Assembly (NCBI GenBank): GCA_019359175.1
Contig: JAHHHU010000010.1
Location: 1 to 64,000 of the forward strand
Direction of reading: 5' to 3'
DNA length: 64,000 nucleotides
Source of the DNA: Phormidium tanganyikae FI6-MK23
Lineage (GTDB): Bacteria; Cyanobacteriota; Cyanobacteriia; Leptolyngbyales; Leptolyngbyaceae
This document shows positions 1-8,843 of the stretch, piece by piece; the first letter of the stretch is position 1, and each line of letters opens with the position of its first letter. Both the position numbers and the translations under genes were made by a program. The notes under the pieces were generated by a model that was not told the origin of the DNA, ran no database searches, and saw only the letters and a program-made list of their open reading frames with translations.

Positions 1-93
1 CGATTAGTTAGGGACTATGAACGCCTGCCAGAAAATTCAGAAGCGCTGATTTATCTAGCGATGATTCGGATCATCATCCGTCGCTTGGCGTAA
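1..93 (+). CDS. IS5-family transposase, C-terminal end (partial)
   Basis: Only the last 30 codons are in the window, read from base 1 in frame to the TAA at 91-93. The peptide contains RLPENSEALIYLAMIRI and ends IIRRLA, which matches the conserved C-terminal helix of IS5-type DDE transposases common in cyanobacteria. The stop is followed within about 15 bases by the remains of a histidine kinase on the other strand, so the right end of the insertion sequence should lie around 93-108. The family assignment rests on a short tail, so IS4/IS5 subgroup is uncertain. Confidence 0.72.
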   Translation, partial: RLVRDYERLPENSEALIYLAMIRIIIRRLA

Positions 94-953
94 AATCTCA
101 CTCCCTATCACTTCTAAAACATCCTCTAAACCAGCTTGATCAAATTTACGCTGTCTGAGCAACTGAAACCAACCCAAAATTGGATTCAACGACGTTCGTA
201 ATTCATGAGACAAACCAGCTAGAAACTCATCTTTAATTTGATTCGATTTCGTTAACTGTTCGCTTATATTTTGCATCGTATAAATCATCAAGTAATGCGA
301 TTAGATCATCTGCTAAAAGCAACTCTCGTGTAGTGTCATACAGCAAATTCAACTTATCATTCTGTCTGCGTAAAGCTTGTTCTGCGACCTCTCGCTGAAT
401 CAAATTTCGTTGCAACTGCAAAACGAGAAATTCTAGAAATAATGCGATCTCCAAACAGCTTGGAATAGTCAAACTCACGAGCGTATTCAAACGCGATCGC
501 TCTGCATCCGATCGCTTCTGTAATAATCGATATAATTGATTTTGCTTGATCAATTTGACCTAGCCCTGCAAGTTCGAGCGTCTGTCGCAAAATTTCCAAT
601 CGATCGAGCATTAATTGATTAATTCGCGCTAAACGTTGCTGCTGACTCGGATCATCAGTAGTTAATTCTTTTAATCGCGTAACTGTTTCATTCACAATCT
701 CGATCGACTGTTCATACGGCTGCAAATATCGTCGATCGTTCGTCAGCAAATACCCCCGCTGTCCAACTTCCGCATCCTTCAACTGTGAAAGCAGCGATTC
801 GGTTGACAATAAAACCTGCTGCGTGTGATTTTTCCACCGCTTCGCTTGTTGATACCCGTTCAATGTAGAGCAGGACAGCATTCCGATACCAATCAAGGCG
901 ACAAGAGAACATCAAACGTCGATCGGGGCAGTGCGTGAGAAAGACCGCTTCAT
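94..953 (-). pseudogene. Decayed CHASE3/GAF-type sensor histidine kinase, cut by an IS
   Basis: Reading leftward from ATG 953, the N-terminus has an in-frame TGA at codon 14 (912-914), then a membrane segment and a CHASE3-like sensor region with AEVGQRGYLLT and YLQPYEQS. Near 540 the frame breaks. A second frame carries a membrane helix, the coiled linker EQALRRQNDKLNLLYDTTRE and the start of a GAF domain (LLADDLIALLDDL), which jumps near 290 to the HisKA H-box SHELRTSLNPILGW in a third frame. About 150 residues of GAF appear deleted. The HisKA helix stops at LEVI, exactly where the IS5-type transposase end begins, so no ATPase domain is present. It was presumably once a phytochrome-like or stress sensor. 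It is clearly nonfunctional as a kinase. Confidence 0.85.
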
Positions 954-1318
954 TTAATGCTTCAAATCAACTGTGGGAGAGATTTTAATCGGCTTCACCC
1001 GCTTCTTGCTCTACTTCAAGGAAGCTCTTCAGTCATGTTTCTAACCTGAGTAAATATATTACAAAATGTTGCAGACTGACCAGGAAAGTGAACACAATGC
1101 CGCAGAATAATTGCGGAAGGTCGCGAAGTCAGAACGCTTGCGTAGCTGGAATCAACCCGGAAAAGCTTCATCGTAATTCAGGGAGAAATTCAAGCTTGAC
1201 AGCCCTCAGACATCCTGAGAAGCTGAGAAAGCGGCTCCAAGCAGCTAGACTTACTAAGCCATTTGGGGAACTCCCGTTTTTAAACACACTCGGTTACATT
1301 CCTTGGAGGAATCCATCA
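954..1318 (+). promoter_or_regulatory. Upstream/leader region of apcA
   Basis: This 365-base stretch has no convincing gene. A reading frame open from 1088 into apcA has no phycobiliprotein similarity before residue 78 and is treated as untranslated leader. The apc promoter must lie here or further upstream. A TATATT at 1055-1060 is a possible -10 but has no good -35. A Shine-Dalgarno GGAGG at about 1305-1309 serves apcA. No apcE gene precedes apcA here, unlike in many cyanobacteria; the neighbour is the broken kinase. Confidence 0.4.
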
Positions 1319-1804
1319 ATGAGTATTGTCACGAAGTCAATCGTGAACGCTGACGCTGAGGCACGTTACCTCAGCCCCGGCGAATTGGATCGGATCAAAG
1401 GCTTCGTCACCACAGGTGAAAAGCGTCTGCGGATCGCACAAACCTTGACCGAATCGCGTGAGCGTATCGTCAAGCAAGCAGGCGACCAACTGTTTCAAAA
1501 ACGCCCTGATGTCGTTTCTCCTGGTGGAAACGCATACGGCGAAGAAATGACCGCTACTTGCCTGCGTGACTTGGACTATTATCTGCGCCTCGTAACCTAC
1601 GGAATCGTCGCAGGTGATGTTACTCCGATCGAAGAAATCGGAATCGTCGGCGTAAGAGAAATGTACAACTCCTTGGGAACCCCGATTCCTGCGGTTGCAG
1701 AAGGCATTCGCGCGATGAAGAACGTTACTGCATCTTTGCTCTCGTCGGATGACGCTGGCGAAGCAGGCGCTTACTTCGACTACGTAATCGGTGCAATGCA
1801 GTAA
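1319..1804 (+). CDS. apcA: Allophycocyanin alpha subunit
   Basis: This 161-residue phycobiliprotein forms the alpha half of the allophycocyanin monomer in the phycobilisome core, which passes excitation energy to photosystems. The sequence is full length. Cys81 in [12 protein letters not shown] is the phycocyanobilin attachment site, and the Asp in the same helix (RDLDYY) is the conserved bilin-contacting residue. The start [18 protein letters not shown] is the family's canonical N-terminus and is preceded by GGAGG at the right distance, so the longer open frame upstream is rejected. It is the first gene of apcA-apcB-apcC, 63 bases before apcB. Chromophore attachment would use CpcS/CpeS-type lyases. 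Confidence 0.98.
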   Translation: MSIVTKSIVNADAEARYLSPGELDRIKGFVTTGEKRLRIAQTLTESRERIVKQAGDQLFQKRPDVVSPGGNAYGEEMTATCLRDLDYYLRLVTYGIVAGDVTPIEEIGIVGVREMYNSLGTPIPAVAEGIRAMKNVTASLLSSDDAGEAGAYFDYVIGAMQ

Positions 1805-1867
1805 TTTCTGCTGGCTCGATTTCCTCATTTGTTAACTTAAGACCCCGCGACTTACGGAACTATAACC

Positions 1868-2353
1868 ATGCAAGACGCAATTACCTCGGTAATCAACACT
1901 TCTGACGTTCAAGGTAAGTACCTTGACGGTTCAGCACTCGAAAAGCTCAAAGGCTACTTTGCAACTGGCGAACTGCGCGTTCGTGCAGCCACCGCGATCT
2001 CGGCAAACGCAGCAGCGATCGTCAAAGAAGCAGTTGCTAAGTCCTTGTTGTACTCGGACATCACCCGTCCCGGTGGAAATATGTACACGACTCGTCGTTA
2101 TGCTGCTTGCATCCGCGACCTCGACTACTACCTCCGCTACTCCACCTATGCAATGCTAGCTGGAGATCCTTCGATCCTCGATGAGCGCGTTCTCAACGGA
2201 TTGAAAGAAACCTACAACAGCTTGGGCGTACCCATTTCAGCAACCGTTCAATCGATCCAAGCGATGAAAGAAGTCACCGCTGGATTGGTTGGCTCTGATG
2301 CTGGAAAAGAAATGGGCGTTTACTTCGACTACATTAGCTCTGGTTTGAGCTAA
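1868..2353 (+). CDS. apcB: Allophycocyanin beta subunit
   Basis: This is the 161-residue beta partner of ApcA in the phycobilisome core. Cys81 ([13 protein letters not shown]) binds phycocyanobilin. Asn71 in RPGGNMY is the residue that is gamma-N-methylated in beta phycobiliproteins by CpcM, which in the family tunes energy transfer. The length and the C-terminus [10 protein letters not shown] are normal. It lies 63 bases after apcA on the same strand, so the two are almost certainly cotranscribed to give the 1:1 alpha/beta stoichiometry. The start ATG at 1868 follows a modest GGA at about 1857. Confidence 0.98.
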   Translation: MQDAITSVINTSDVQGKYLDGSALEKLKGYFATGELRVRAATAISANAAAIVKEAVAKSLLYSDITRPGGNMYTTRRYAACIRDLDYYLRYSTYAMLAGDPSILDERVLNGLKETYNSLGVPISATVQSIQAMKEVTAGLVGSDAGKEMGVYFDYISSGLS

Positions 2354-2686
2354 GAGTAAGATGAAGGATGCAAGGATGAGCTAATTTTCATGCTGTGCGT
2401 TCTTTAACTTTCTCGACTGGTTTGGAAGTCTGGAGTGAGTATTAAGTGGTTGAGGCTAGTCTGGCTTTTACGATTTAATGTTGACTCTCGGCTTCCAACC
2501 TTTTAAACAGAGGTTTGTTTAAACCATGCTGCATTTGAGCGATCGACTCTTCAGATTTGTTAAGCCGCTATTCTTTAGCTGAATCCGAAGCGATCGACAA
2601 CTTTTGAGATTTTTCTAAACTCGACTTACCCGCGAGGCACTTCAATCCTTGCGTTTTGCCTTCCTTAATCCTTTAGGAGAGATCCC
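2354..2686 (+). other. apcB-apcC spacer with inverted repeat
   Basis: There is no gene in this 333-base spacer. It holds a TTTAAAC (2502-2508) / GTTTAAA (2517-2523) inverted repeat, 7-bp arms with an 8-base loop. A partial terminator or processing site here would fit the lower amount of core linker made relative to ApcA/ApcB in cyanobacteria; that role is inference. The ApcC ribosome-binding site (AGGAGAG, about 2675) is at the right edge. Confidence 0.4.
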
Positions 2687-2890
2687 ATGAGAATGTTCAA
2701 GATTACGGCTTGTGTGCCGAGCCAAACCCGGATTCGGACGCAGCGCGAACTGCAAAATACTTTCTTCACCAAACTCGTGCCTTACGAGAACTGGTTTAGA
2801 GAGCAGCAACGCATCCAGAAAATGGGTGGAAAGATTGTGAAAGTTGAATTGGCAACGGGTAGACCGGGTGCAAATACAGGTCTAGCGTAA
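2687..2890 (+). CDS. apcC: Phycobilisome core linker polypeptide Lc7.8
   Basis: This 67-residue basic protein caps allophycocyanin trimers in the phycobilisome core and modulates their spectral properties. It is one CpcD-type linker domain: it opens MRMFKITACVPSQ and contains RTQRELQNTFFTKLVPYENW and IQKMGGKIVKVELATG, all diagnostic of ApcC. AGGAGAG stands nine bases before the ATG. It is the last apc gene and is followed by an intrinsic terminator at 2928-2950. Confidence 0.97.
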   Translation: MRMFKITACVPSQTRIRTQRELQNTFFTKLVPYENWFREQQRIQKMGGKIVKVELATGRPGANTGLA

Positions 2891-2927
2891 GCAGATTTTC
2901 TATGTTTGCTAACTCTGAGCATTAGCG

Positions 2928-2950
2928 GGAGGTTTTCGACCTCCTTTTTT
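2928..2950 (+). terminator. Intrinsic terminator of apcABC
   Basis: GGAGGT (2928-2933) pairs with ACCTCC (2939-2944) around a 5-base loop and is followed directly by six T (2945-2950). It is a textbook rho-independent terminator 38 bases after the apcC stop. Confidence 0.92.
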
Positions 2951-3035
2951 ATTGCGATGATTGAAGGAGTGGAAATGTCGAGATTAGATAACTTTGTTAA
3001 GCTGTGTGACTGAGTCCCTCGATCGATGACTTCTT

Positions 3036-3194
3036 ATGACCCCAGAACTTCAAACCGAAAAGGATAAGCCACAAGCAACGACTGAGAAAAAGCCTGAATC
3101 AGAAAGCGAAAAAGTGCTGTGTCCTCATTGTTTGCGTACCGCGACAAACGGAATTAAGTGTCAGGGAATTTGTGTATCCGACGATGGTTATTAA
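3036..3194 (+). CDS. Small Cys-rich (zinc-ribbon-like) protein, 52 aa
   Basis: ATG 3036 to TAA 3192-3194. The first 27 residues are charged and probably disordered (Lys/Glu/Pro/Thr rich). The second half is compact: VLCPHCLRTATNGIKCQGIC followed by VSDDGY, giving Cys at CPHC plus two further Cys (KC, IC), a likely four-cysteine zinc site. I believe similar short proteins ending in Asp-rich plus Tyr are widespread in cyanobacteria, but I know no function. It stands alone, 86 bases after the apc terminator, and has no strong Shine-Dalgarno. Confidence 0.65.
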   Translation: MTPELQTEKDKPQATTEKKPESESEKVLCPHCLRTATNGIKCQGICVSDDGY

Positions 3195-3536
3195 CTCGAT
3201 TACGGCATCACATCGCTGAGGCGCAGAGTATTATCTAGCATTCAAAAGGATTTGTAGAGCGATCGAACAAGATGCCTAATCCACACATTCAATAAGCGTA
3301 TTAAATCTATCCAATTATTATCAGTAACTTGTAGGTTTATTCAACTAACTTAACAACATTTATGAGGTGATCCCTCTTAGAGAAGATGAGGCGGGGATCA
3401 ACGTCTTCGTACTATTCAGAGTGCTAGAGCTTCTACAGAAATGCTTAGTTTTAGCGATCGGACTTTGTTCCACTCATTCCTTTACTAACCGAAACGCGAT
3501 CGACAAATCAACCTGCGATCGCGGGGTGATTTGCCT
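3195..3536. other. Spacer before the sugar ABC importer
   Basis: This stretch is AT-rich with scattered CGATCG words. An open frame from 3367 lacks an ATG start and family resemblance and is not called. The importer promoter probably lies here; I see no confident -35/-10 pair. The GGGGTGA at about 3522 could be the ribosome-binding site for the gene at 3537. Confidence 0.35.
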
Positions 3537-4847
3537 ATGGAAATGCTACAAGAATATCGGTATAGATTTGTGCAGTTTTGGCGACGATCTCTGACGTTTC
3601 GGATGGTCAGTTCGTTCGTTGCCTTCGCGTTGACTGCACTGCTGATCGTTCTCCCGCTGAGAGCGCAGCAACCTGTTGTATTGTCGATTTTGATTCCTGC
3701 ACCGGATGTTAAGCCGTTTCCACCTGTGATTGCAGAGTTCGAGCGGCAAAATCCGGGAGTTAAAATCAATATTGTTGAAGGCCCAAACGCTTCTAACTTA
3801 GTTGAAGATCTTTATTCGTCTGCGTTTTTGCTCGGTGACTCGCCCTACGATCTCCTGAATATGGACATCACTTGGGTTCCGAAGTTCGCCGCCGCAGGTT
3901 GGCTGCAAGATATCTCGGATATTCTGCCTCAGGCGGAGTTTGCAAAGTTTCTACAAGGAGACATTGAAGGTGGACGCTACAAAGGAAAGCTATATCGCTT
4001 GCCGTATCGAACTGATGTCGGAATGCTTTACTACCGCTCAGATTTGCTGCAACAAGCAGGTTTGAAGCCGCCGGAGACATTTCAAGATCTGCTTCAAGCC
4101 TCGAAAACGATTCAGGGGAAAAATGCGGCACAGTGGGGCTATGTGTGGCAGGGTCGGCAGTATGAAGGACTGTCTGCAATGTTCACCGAAGTTCTACAAG
4201 GCAATGGCGGCTTTTGGATCAATCCCCAGACGAACGAAGTGGGACTCGATCGACCCGAATCGATCGACACAGTTAAATTTCTCTTAAGCACGATCCAGCA
4301 AGGCATCTCACCACCAGGGGTCAACACCTACATCGAAGAAGATGCCCGCCGACTGTTCCAAAGCGGCAATACGCTGTTTATGCGAAATTGGCCCTATGCG
4401 TGGGACTTGCTCAACGGCAAAGAATCTCCGGTACAAGGTAAAGTCGGAATTAAACCAATGATTCGGGCGGCAGATGCGCGGAGTGGAGCCTGTCAGGGTG
4501 GATGGGGACTTGGAATCTCCAGCACAACCCGACATCCACAAGAAGCGCGTAAAGTCGTGCAGTTCTTCACCAGTCCTGAGATCCAGAAGCAATTGTCGAT
4601 CGCAGGTGCATATCTCCCGACTCGACGCGACCTGTACAGTGATCGAGAACTGCTTCAGCGCTATGAATACTTCCCGCTGATTCTGAAAATTCTAGAAAAT
4701 CCGGCATTGCGTCCTCCGATCGCACAATATGCCCAAGCCTCAGACATTTTGCAACGCTACTTGAATGCGACACTTTCTGGACAGCTTTCAGCAGAAGATG
4801 CAATGCGATCGGCAGCACGGGAAACTCGAACATTGTTAGGAGCTTAG
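3537..4847 (+). CDS. Sugar ABC transporter substrate-binding protein (CUT1 type)
   Basis: This is the binding protein of an ABC importer for oligosaccharides or glycerol-glycosides. The 436-residue product has a basic N-terminus, a hydrophobic signal segment (residues about 23-40, ending LPLRAQQ), then a solute-binding-protein-family-1 fold: FPPVIAEFERQNPGVKINIVEG, DLLNMDITWVPKFAAAGWLQ, LYRLPYRTDVGMLYYRSDLL, QGGWGLGISSTTRHPQEA. It resembles the MalE/GgtB/ThuE group. ATG 3537 is chosen over an in-frame TTG six bases earlier. It is first of four genes: the next permease starts 3 bases after its stop. Substrate (glucosylglycerol, trehalose, sucrose or maltodextrin) cannot be decided from sequence. 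Confidence 0.9.
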   Translation: MEMLQEYRYRFVQFWRRSLTFRMVSSFVAFALTALLIVLPLRAQQPVVLSILIPAPDVKPFPPVIAEFERQNPGVKINIVEGPNASNLVEDLYSSAFLLGDSPYDLLNMDITWVPKFAAAGWLQDISDILPQAEFAKFLQGDIEGGRYKGKLYRLPYRTDVGMLYYRSDLLQQAGLKPPETFQDLLQASKTIQGKNAAQWGYVWQGRQYEGLSAMFTEVLQGNGGFWINPQTNEVGLDRPESIDTVKFLLSTIQQGISPPGVNTYIEEDARRLFQSGNTLFMRNWPYAWDLLNGKESPVQGKVGIKPMIRAADARSGACQGGWGLGISSTTRHPQEARKVVQFFTSPEIQKQLSIAGAYLPTRRDLYSDRELLQRYEYFPLILKILENPALRPPIAQYAQASDILQRYLNATLSGQLSAEDAMRSAARETRTLLGA

Positions 4848-4850
4848 GCG

Positions 4851-5756
4851 ATGAAAGATGTGATTCGAGAACGAGAACGCCGCGCAGGTTGGTTCCTCAC
4901 GATTCCAGCATTGCTGATTCTCGCATTGGTGTTTGCTTACCCGATTCTGCGGGCGTTTTGGCAAAGCTTGTTTGCTCAGAACTTAGGAACCCAATTGAAT
5001 CCAGAGTTTATTGGGCTGTCTAACTTTGGTCGAATGGCGCAAGACGGGCGGTTCTGGCGCACCATGCTAAATTCAATGGTCTTTACCTTTTCTTCTGTGT
5101 TCTTTGAACTGATTCTGGGAATGGGGATTGCATTGGTATTGAATCAGCGATTCCGGGGACGAGGGACAGTGAGAACGATCGCGATTCTGCCTTGGGCGTT
5201 GCCGACTGCGCTGATTGCTCTGGGTTGGACTTGGATCTTTAACGACCAGTACGGCATTGTGAATGATATTTTGCTGCGGTTGGGACTGATTCAGAATGGT
5301 GTGAACTGGCTCGGTAATCCAACGCTGGCAATGATTTCTGTGATCTTTGCAGATGTGTGGAAAACAACGCCGTTTATTAGCATTCTGTTACTGGCGGGAT
5401 TGCAGTCGATTTCTAATGATCTGTACGAAGCTCAAGCGATCGATGGTGCTAGTCCGTGGCAAAGTTTCCGAACCATCACTCTGCCGCTCTTGATGCCGCA
5501 AGTGGTGATCGCACTGTTGTTTCGATTGGCGCAATCTTTCGGAATCTTTGACTTGATCAGCGTCATGACGGGCGGCGGGCCTGGAGGTGCGACTGAAACG
5601 GTTTCACTGTATATCTATTCGACGGTAATGCGCTATCTAGACTTCGGTTACGGTTCAGCCTTAGTGGTTGTGACGTTTTTACTGTTGGTCTTAGCCGTTG
5701 CGATCGCATCGTATTTTATTACTCGATTTAGAGCCAGAGCAGCCGGAGAAACTTAA
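4851..5756 (+). CDS. Sugar ABC transporter permease, MalF/GgtC type
   Basis: This inner-membrane permease of the CUT1 family has 301 residues and about six membrane helices. The cytoplasmic EAA loop, which docks on the ATPase, is visible as EAQAIDGASPWQSFRTITLP at about residue 195. The short N-terminus followed directly by the first helix (FLTIPALLILALVFAYPILRA) is typical of MalF-like subunits without the enteric periplasmic insert. It starts 3 bases after the binding-protein stop and ends 2 bases before the second permease, so translation is likely coupled. Confidence 0.93.
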   Translation: MKDVIRERERRAGWFLTIPALLILALVFAYPILRAFWQSLFAQNLGTQLNPEFIGLSNFGRMAQDGRFWRTMLNSMVFTFSSVFFELILGMGIALVLNQRFRGRGTVRTIAILPWALPTALIALGWTWIFNDQYGIVNDILLRLGLIQNGVNWLGNPTLAMISVIFADVWKTTPFISILLLAGLQSISNDLYEAQAIDGASPWQSFRTITLPLLMPQVVIALLFRLAQSFGIFDLISVMTGGGPGGATETVSLYIYSTVMRYLDFGYGSALVVVTFLLLVLAVAIASYFITRFRARAAGET

Positions 5757-5758
5757 CA

Positions 5759-6643
5759 ATGACTACTGTATTTCCAGAATCTGTTGATCGCAGAAGACCA
5801 GGTGGGAAAGCCACAAAAATCGGGCGTAAAGTGGTTTTGCCGCTTGCGATCGCATTCACTGTTTTATTCTGTCTTGCACCGATTCTATGGCAGCTTTTAA
5901 CATCCGTAAAACTCAATGCTGACATTGCTGCAATTCCGAACGTCTACTTTCCCACACGCTATACGCTGGATCACTATCGAGAACTGCTCGAACGTCGTCC
6001 GTTTCTAAACTACATCTTTAATAGCGCGATCGTGTCTTTTGCTTCAACGATTTTAGCCTTGGGTGTAGGCGCTCCTGCTGCGTATGCACTCGCGCGATTG
6101 AAACTCCAAGGAGAACGCTGGATTCTTGCAGCAGTTCTAATTGTCACCTTGTTTCCACCGATTTTATTGTTTATTGGATTGCTCGAAGTTGTCCGCTACT
6201 TTCATCTTGGTAATAACTATCTTGCGCTGATCATTCCTTACACCGCAATCAATTTACCGTTAACCATCTTAGTAATGCGGAGCTTCTTCCAGCAGTTACC
6301 GAAAGAACTCGAAGATGCTGCAAGAGTGGATGGTTATAGTACCCCTCGAATGTTAGTCGAAATAGTTCTACCCATGACGATTCCAGCATTAGTCACCACT
6401 GGAATTCTCACCTTCATCTCTGCGTGGAATGAATTCATTTTTGCTTTGACATTCATTACTCGCGAAGACATGAAAACTGTTCCAGTTGCGGGCGCGCAGC
6501 TTGGTGGAGCCTCGCCGTTTGAAATTCCCTATGGTCCGATCGCGGCTGCAACCGTTCTGGGTACGATTCCGCTCGTTTTATTAGTGTTGTTCTTCCAACG
6601 CCGCATTGTTCAAGGTCTGACTGCTGGAGCCGTTAAAGGTTAA
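5759..6643 (+). CDS. Sugar ABC transporter permease, MalG/GgtD type
   Basis: This is the second permease of the heterodimeric channel, 294 residues. It opens with a polar N-terminus and a helix (LPLAIAFTVLFCLAPILWQLL). The EAA loop is EDAARVDGYSTPRMLVEIVLP at about residue 181, and the C-terminus ends RRIVQGLTAGAVKG, the usual MalG-group ending. It sits between the first permease (2-base gap) and the ATPase gene (20-base gap). It should form the membrane pore with the preceding gene product. Confidence 0.93.
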   Translation: MTTVFPESVDRRRPGGKATKIGRKVVLPLAIAFTVLFCLAPILWQLLTSVKLNADIAAIPNVYFPTRYTLDHYRELLERRPFLNYIFNSAIVSFASTILALGVGAPAAYALARLKLQGERWILAAVLIVTLFPPILLFIGLLEVVRYFHLGNNYLALIIPYTAINLPLTILVMRSFFQQLPKELEDAARVDGYSTPRMLVEIVLPMTIPALVTTGILTFISAWNEFIFALTFITREDMKTVPVAGAQLGGASPFEIPYGPIAAATVLGTIPLVLLVLFFQRRIVQGLTAGAVKG

Positions 6644-6663
6644 ATCTCACTACATCAAAAATC

Positions 6664-7764
6664 ATGGAAAGAAACTTACAACTCATTGACTTGAGAAAGG
6701 CTTACACTCCGAAAGTCGTCCCGGTAAAGAACATCAATTTGGAAGTGAAGCAAGGTGAATTCCTAACCTTGCTCGGCCCGTCGGGATGCGGAAAATCAAC
6801 GATTCTGCGATTGATTGCGGGACTCGAACAACCGACCAGCGGACGAGTGATGATCAATGGTCGGGATGTCAGTCGATTGAATCCGGGCGATCGCAATGTT
6901 GCAATGGTATTTCAAAGCTATGCACTCTATCCACACATGAGCGTGTATGACAACATTGCATCCGGGCTGAAACTGCGAAAAACACCTCACGCTGAAATCA
7001 AAGAGCGGATTCGCGAAGTCGCAGATTTCTTGGGTTTACATGAACTAATGGATCGTAAGCCTGGACAGCTTTCTGGAGGTCAGCGGCAACGGGTCGCAGT
7101 CGCGCGAACTTTGGTGCGTCGTCCTGATTTGTTCTTGCTGGATGAGCCGTTGAGTAACTTAGATGCCCTGTTGCGGGAGCACGTTCGGGCTGAACTGAAA
7201 CAACTGTTTGGATCGCAAAATGCTCCGATCGTATATGTGACTCACGATCAAACCGAAGCAATGACGCTTTCGACTAAGGTTGCTGTGTTGAACAATGGTT
7301 ATCTGCAACAGTACGATCGACCCGATGTGATCTACAGCCATCCTGCAACTCAATTTGTCGCAGGCTTTATTGGCAGTCCGCAGATGAACTTTTTGCGGGT
7401 TCCTTGTGAAAATGGAAGCGCGATCGTTGGAAACACCAAGATTCCTCTTCCGCACGGATATTCAGCGCGAGAGGTGGTCTTAGGCATTCGTCCTGAGCAC
7501 GTTCATCCTGCTCAAGGTCAGAACGAACCTGTTTTAAACGGGGAAGTCTTCTTGACTGAGAATTTGGGGATGCACGATTTGGTGAGTACTCGAATTGGAA
7601 CGATGGCGGGTGAGCCGATGAATGTTCGCGCGATTCTGCCTGTGCATTCGGGGCTAGGAAATGGAAGTGCGGTGCGATTGGCGTTCCCGGTGGAGCATAT
7701 TCACTGGTTTGATGCGACCACAGGCGATCGCGTTTCCAACACTCCATCTCATGTGATGGCTTAG
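6664..7764 (+). CDS. Sugar ABC transporter ATP-binding protein, MalK/UgpC type
   Basis: This ATPase energises the preceding importer. In 366 residues: Walker A GPSGCGKST (about 39-47), Q-loop FQSYALYPHMSVYDN, signature LSGGQRQR, Walker B LFLLDEPLSNLDA, His switch YVTHDQTEAM, then a C-terminal TOBE/regulatory domain (IRPEHVHPAQGQ). The regulatory tail is characteristic of CUT1 ATPases, which may be shared between importers. In Synechocystis the ATPase ggtA is, as I recall, unlinked from ggtBCD; here all four are contiguous. It is followed by a hairpin at 7785-7816 shared with the convergent gntR gene. Confidence 0.94.
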   Translation: MERNLQLIDLRKAYTPKVVPVKNINLEVKQGEFLTLLGPSGCGKSTILRLIAGLEQPTSGRVMINGRDVSRLNPGDRNVAMVFQSYALYPHMSVYDNIASGLKLRKTPHAEIKERIREVADFLGLHELMDRKPGQLSGGQRQRVAVARTLVRRPDLFLLDEPLSNLDALLREHVRAELKQLFGSQNAPIVYVTHDQTEAMTLSTKVAVLNNGYLQQYDRPDVIYSHPATQFVAGFIGSPQMNFLRVPCENGSAIVGNTKIPLPHGYSAREVVLGIRPEHVHPAQGQNEPVLNGEVFLTENLGMHDLVSTRIGTMAGEPMNVRAILPVHSGLGNGSAVRLAFPVEHIHWFDATTGDRVSNTPSHVMA

Positions 7765-7784
7765 TTGAGCAAAATAATTCAGCA

Positions 7785-7816
7785 AAGTGCGATCGTATAT
7801 TTCTATGATCGCACTT
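7785..7816. terminator. Hairpin between convergent importer operon and gntR
   Basis: AAGTGCGATC (7785-7794) and GATCGCACTT (7807-7816) form a perfect 10-bp stem with a 12-base loop. It lies 20 bases after the ATPase stop and 9 bases before the gntR stop on the other strand, so it probably ends transcription in both directions. No long T tract follows on either side. Confidence 0.65.
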
Positions 7817-7825
7817 CATTCCAAT

Positions 7826-8812
7826 CTATTCCAATCCCAACTCTCGTTTGAGTAAGCTGATCGATTTACTCACAATAAAGTTTTCGCAGCAAATCACTTG
7901 AGGCGGGCGAATAATATCGTCACGAGAAGCCGAAATCGTCGCTTTCACCGTCGCACAACTCACCTGATCAAAACTGAAAATCGTTTGCGCGGTTCTCACC
8001 ATCGCATTGAGCTTGTAGCGATCGTTAACCTGTGCAGTCATGACCAACAAATCATCGCCGCGCAAACTGTGAATGATCACGTCTGCAACGCCCACGGTTC
8101 CAGCACTCAAGCTAACGATTCCTAGACAATTCCCTTTCGGCATCGCTTTTACGAGCTTCAGTTCTTGCTCAAAATCGTAGATATCAATGGGAATCACTCG
8201 CGCCGCTTTCGGTGATGCGATCGCTTCGGCTTGAGCAATAAAGTAACGACTAGTGACAACCGTACTCGATCGCGTCTGATCCAAAACCTGTGAAAGTTCT
8301 TCCATCGGTACAAGCTGCATCGGGATCGCCAGAGCGCGTTCTAGTTCCCGCATCAAAACTTCACCGTTCGCAATATCGTGCAGCGGAGCCGTGACCAAAA
8401 CGGACGCACTACAGCGCAATCGCCAATCGATTTCTGCTAGAAATAATTCTCGCGCTTGTCCGAGCGAACAGCCTTGCTTGACCAACTCGTCTAAGCTCGA
8501 TTGAATAATTTTGTGGGCTTGGGGATATTGATCTAGAAGTGGCGATTTGATGTGAGCCGCCGTTTCATGCCCCTGATCGCGGACGTAAATCCCAGAACCC
8601 GCATGAGCATCGACTACGCCTGCATCTTCTAGCTGACGATACACTTTGCTAATCGTATTGCGGTGTAGTCCGGTTTGCATCGCCAACTGGCGCGTACTTG
8701 GCAAACGATGTGCGGGTGGAAACTGCCGCGATGCGATCGCAAACAAAATCTGGTTATAGAGTTGAGTTGATGCCGGGATATCACTATCTGGCTGAATATG
8801 AAATTGCACCAT
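7826..8812 (-). CDS. GntR-family transcriptional regulator
   Basis: This is a DNA-binding regulator of 328 residues. The N-terminal winged helix is clear: PASTQLYNQILFAIASRQFP, LPSTRQLAMQTGLHRNTISKVYRQLEDAGVV, then GSGIYVRD. The remaining ~240 residues are longer than in YtrA-type regulators and are not an aminotransferase domain (no PLP lysine motif seen). They contain a possible sensing fold with VIIHSLRGDDLLVMTAQVND. It is convergent with the sugar importer and may control it, but that is only positional. A palindrome overlapping its own -10 region (8844-8860) suggests autoregulation. Confidence 0.88.
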   Translation of the reverse strand: MVQFHIQPDSDIPASTQLYNQILFAIASRQFPPAHRLPSTRQLAMQTGLHRNTISKVYRQLEDAGVVDAHAGSGIYVRDQGHETAAHIKSPLLDQYPQAHKIIQSSLDELVKQGCSLGQARELFLAEIDWRLRCSASVLVTAPLHDIANGEVLMRELERALAIPMQLVPMEELSQVLDQTRSSTVVTSRYFIAQAEAIASPKAARVIPIDIYDFEQELKLVKAMPKGNCLGIVSLSAGTVGVADVIIHSLRGDDLLVMTAQVNDRYKLNAMVRTAQTIFSFDQVSCATVKATISASRDDIIRPPQVICCENFIVSKSISLLKRELGLE

Positions 8813-8843
8813 GCCCGCGCCTCAAGCCTCACTCATTTGATTT

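Noticed and set aside
1191-1224. TTGACA at 1196-1201 as the apc -35 box
   Set aside because: No acceptable -10 hexamer follows at 16-19 bases.
1088-1318. In-frame 77-codon extension upstream of apcA
   Set aside because: No phycobiliprotein has such an extension, the canonical start has GGAGG, and the extension is basic and low in similarity. It is leader sequence.
3367-3594. Plus-strand open frame of 75 codons before the sugar importer
   Set aside because: It starts with GTG, overlaps the binding-protein gene and has no recognisable pattern.
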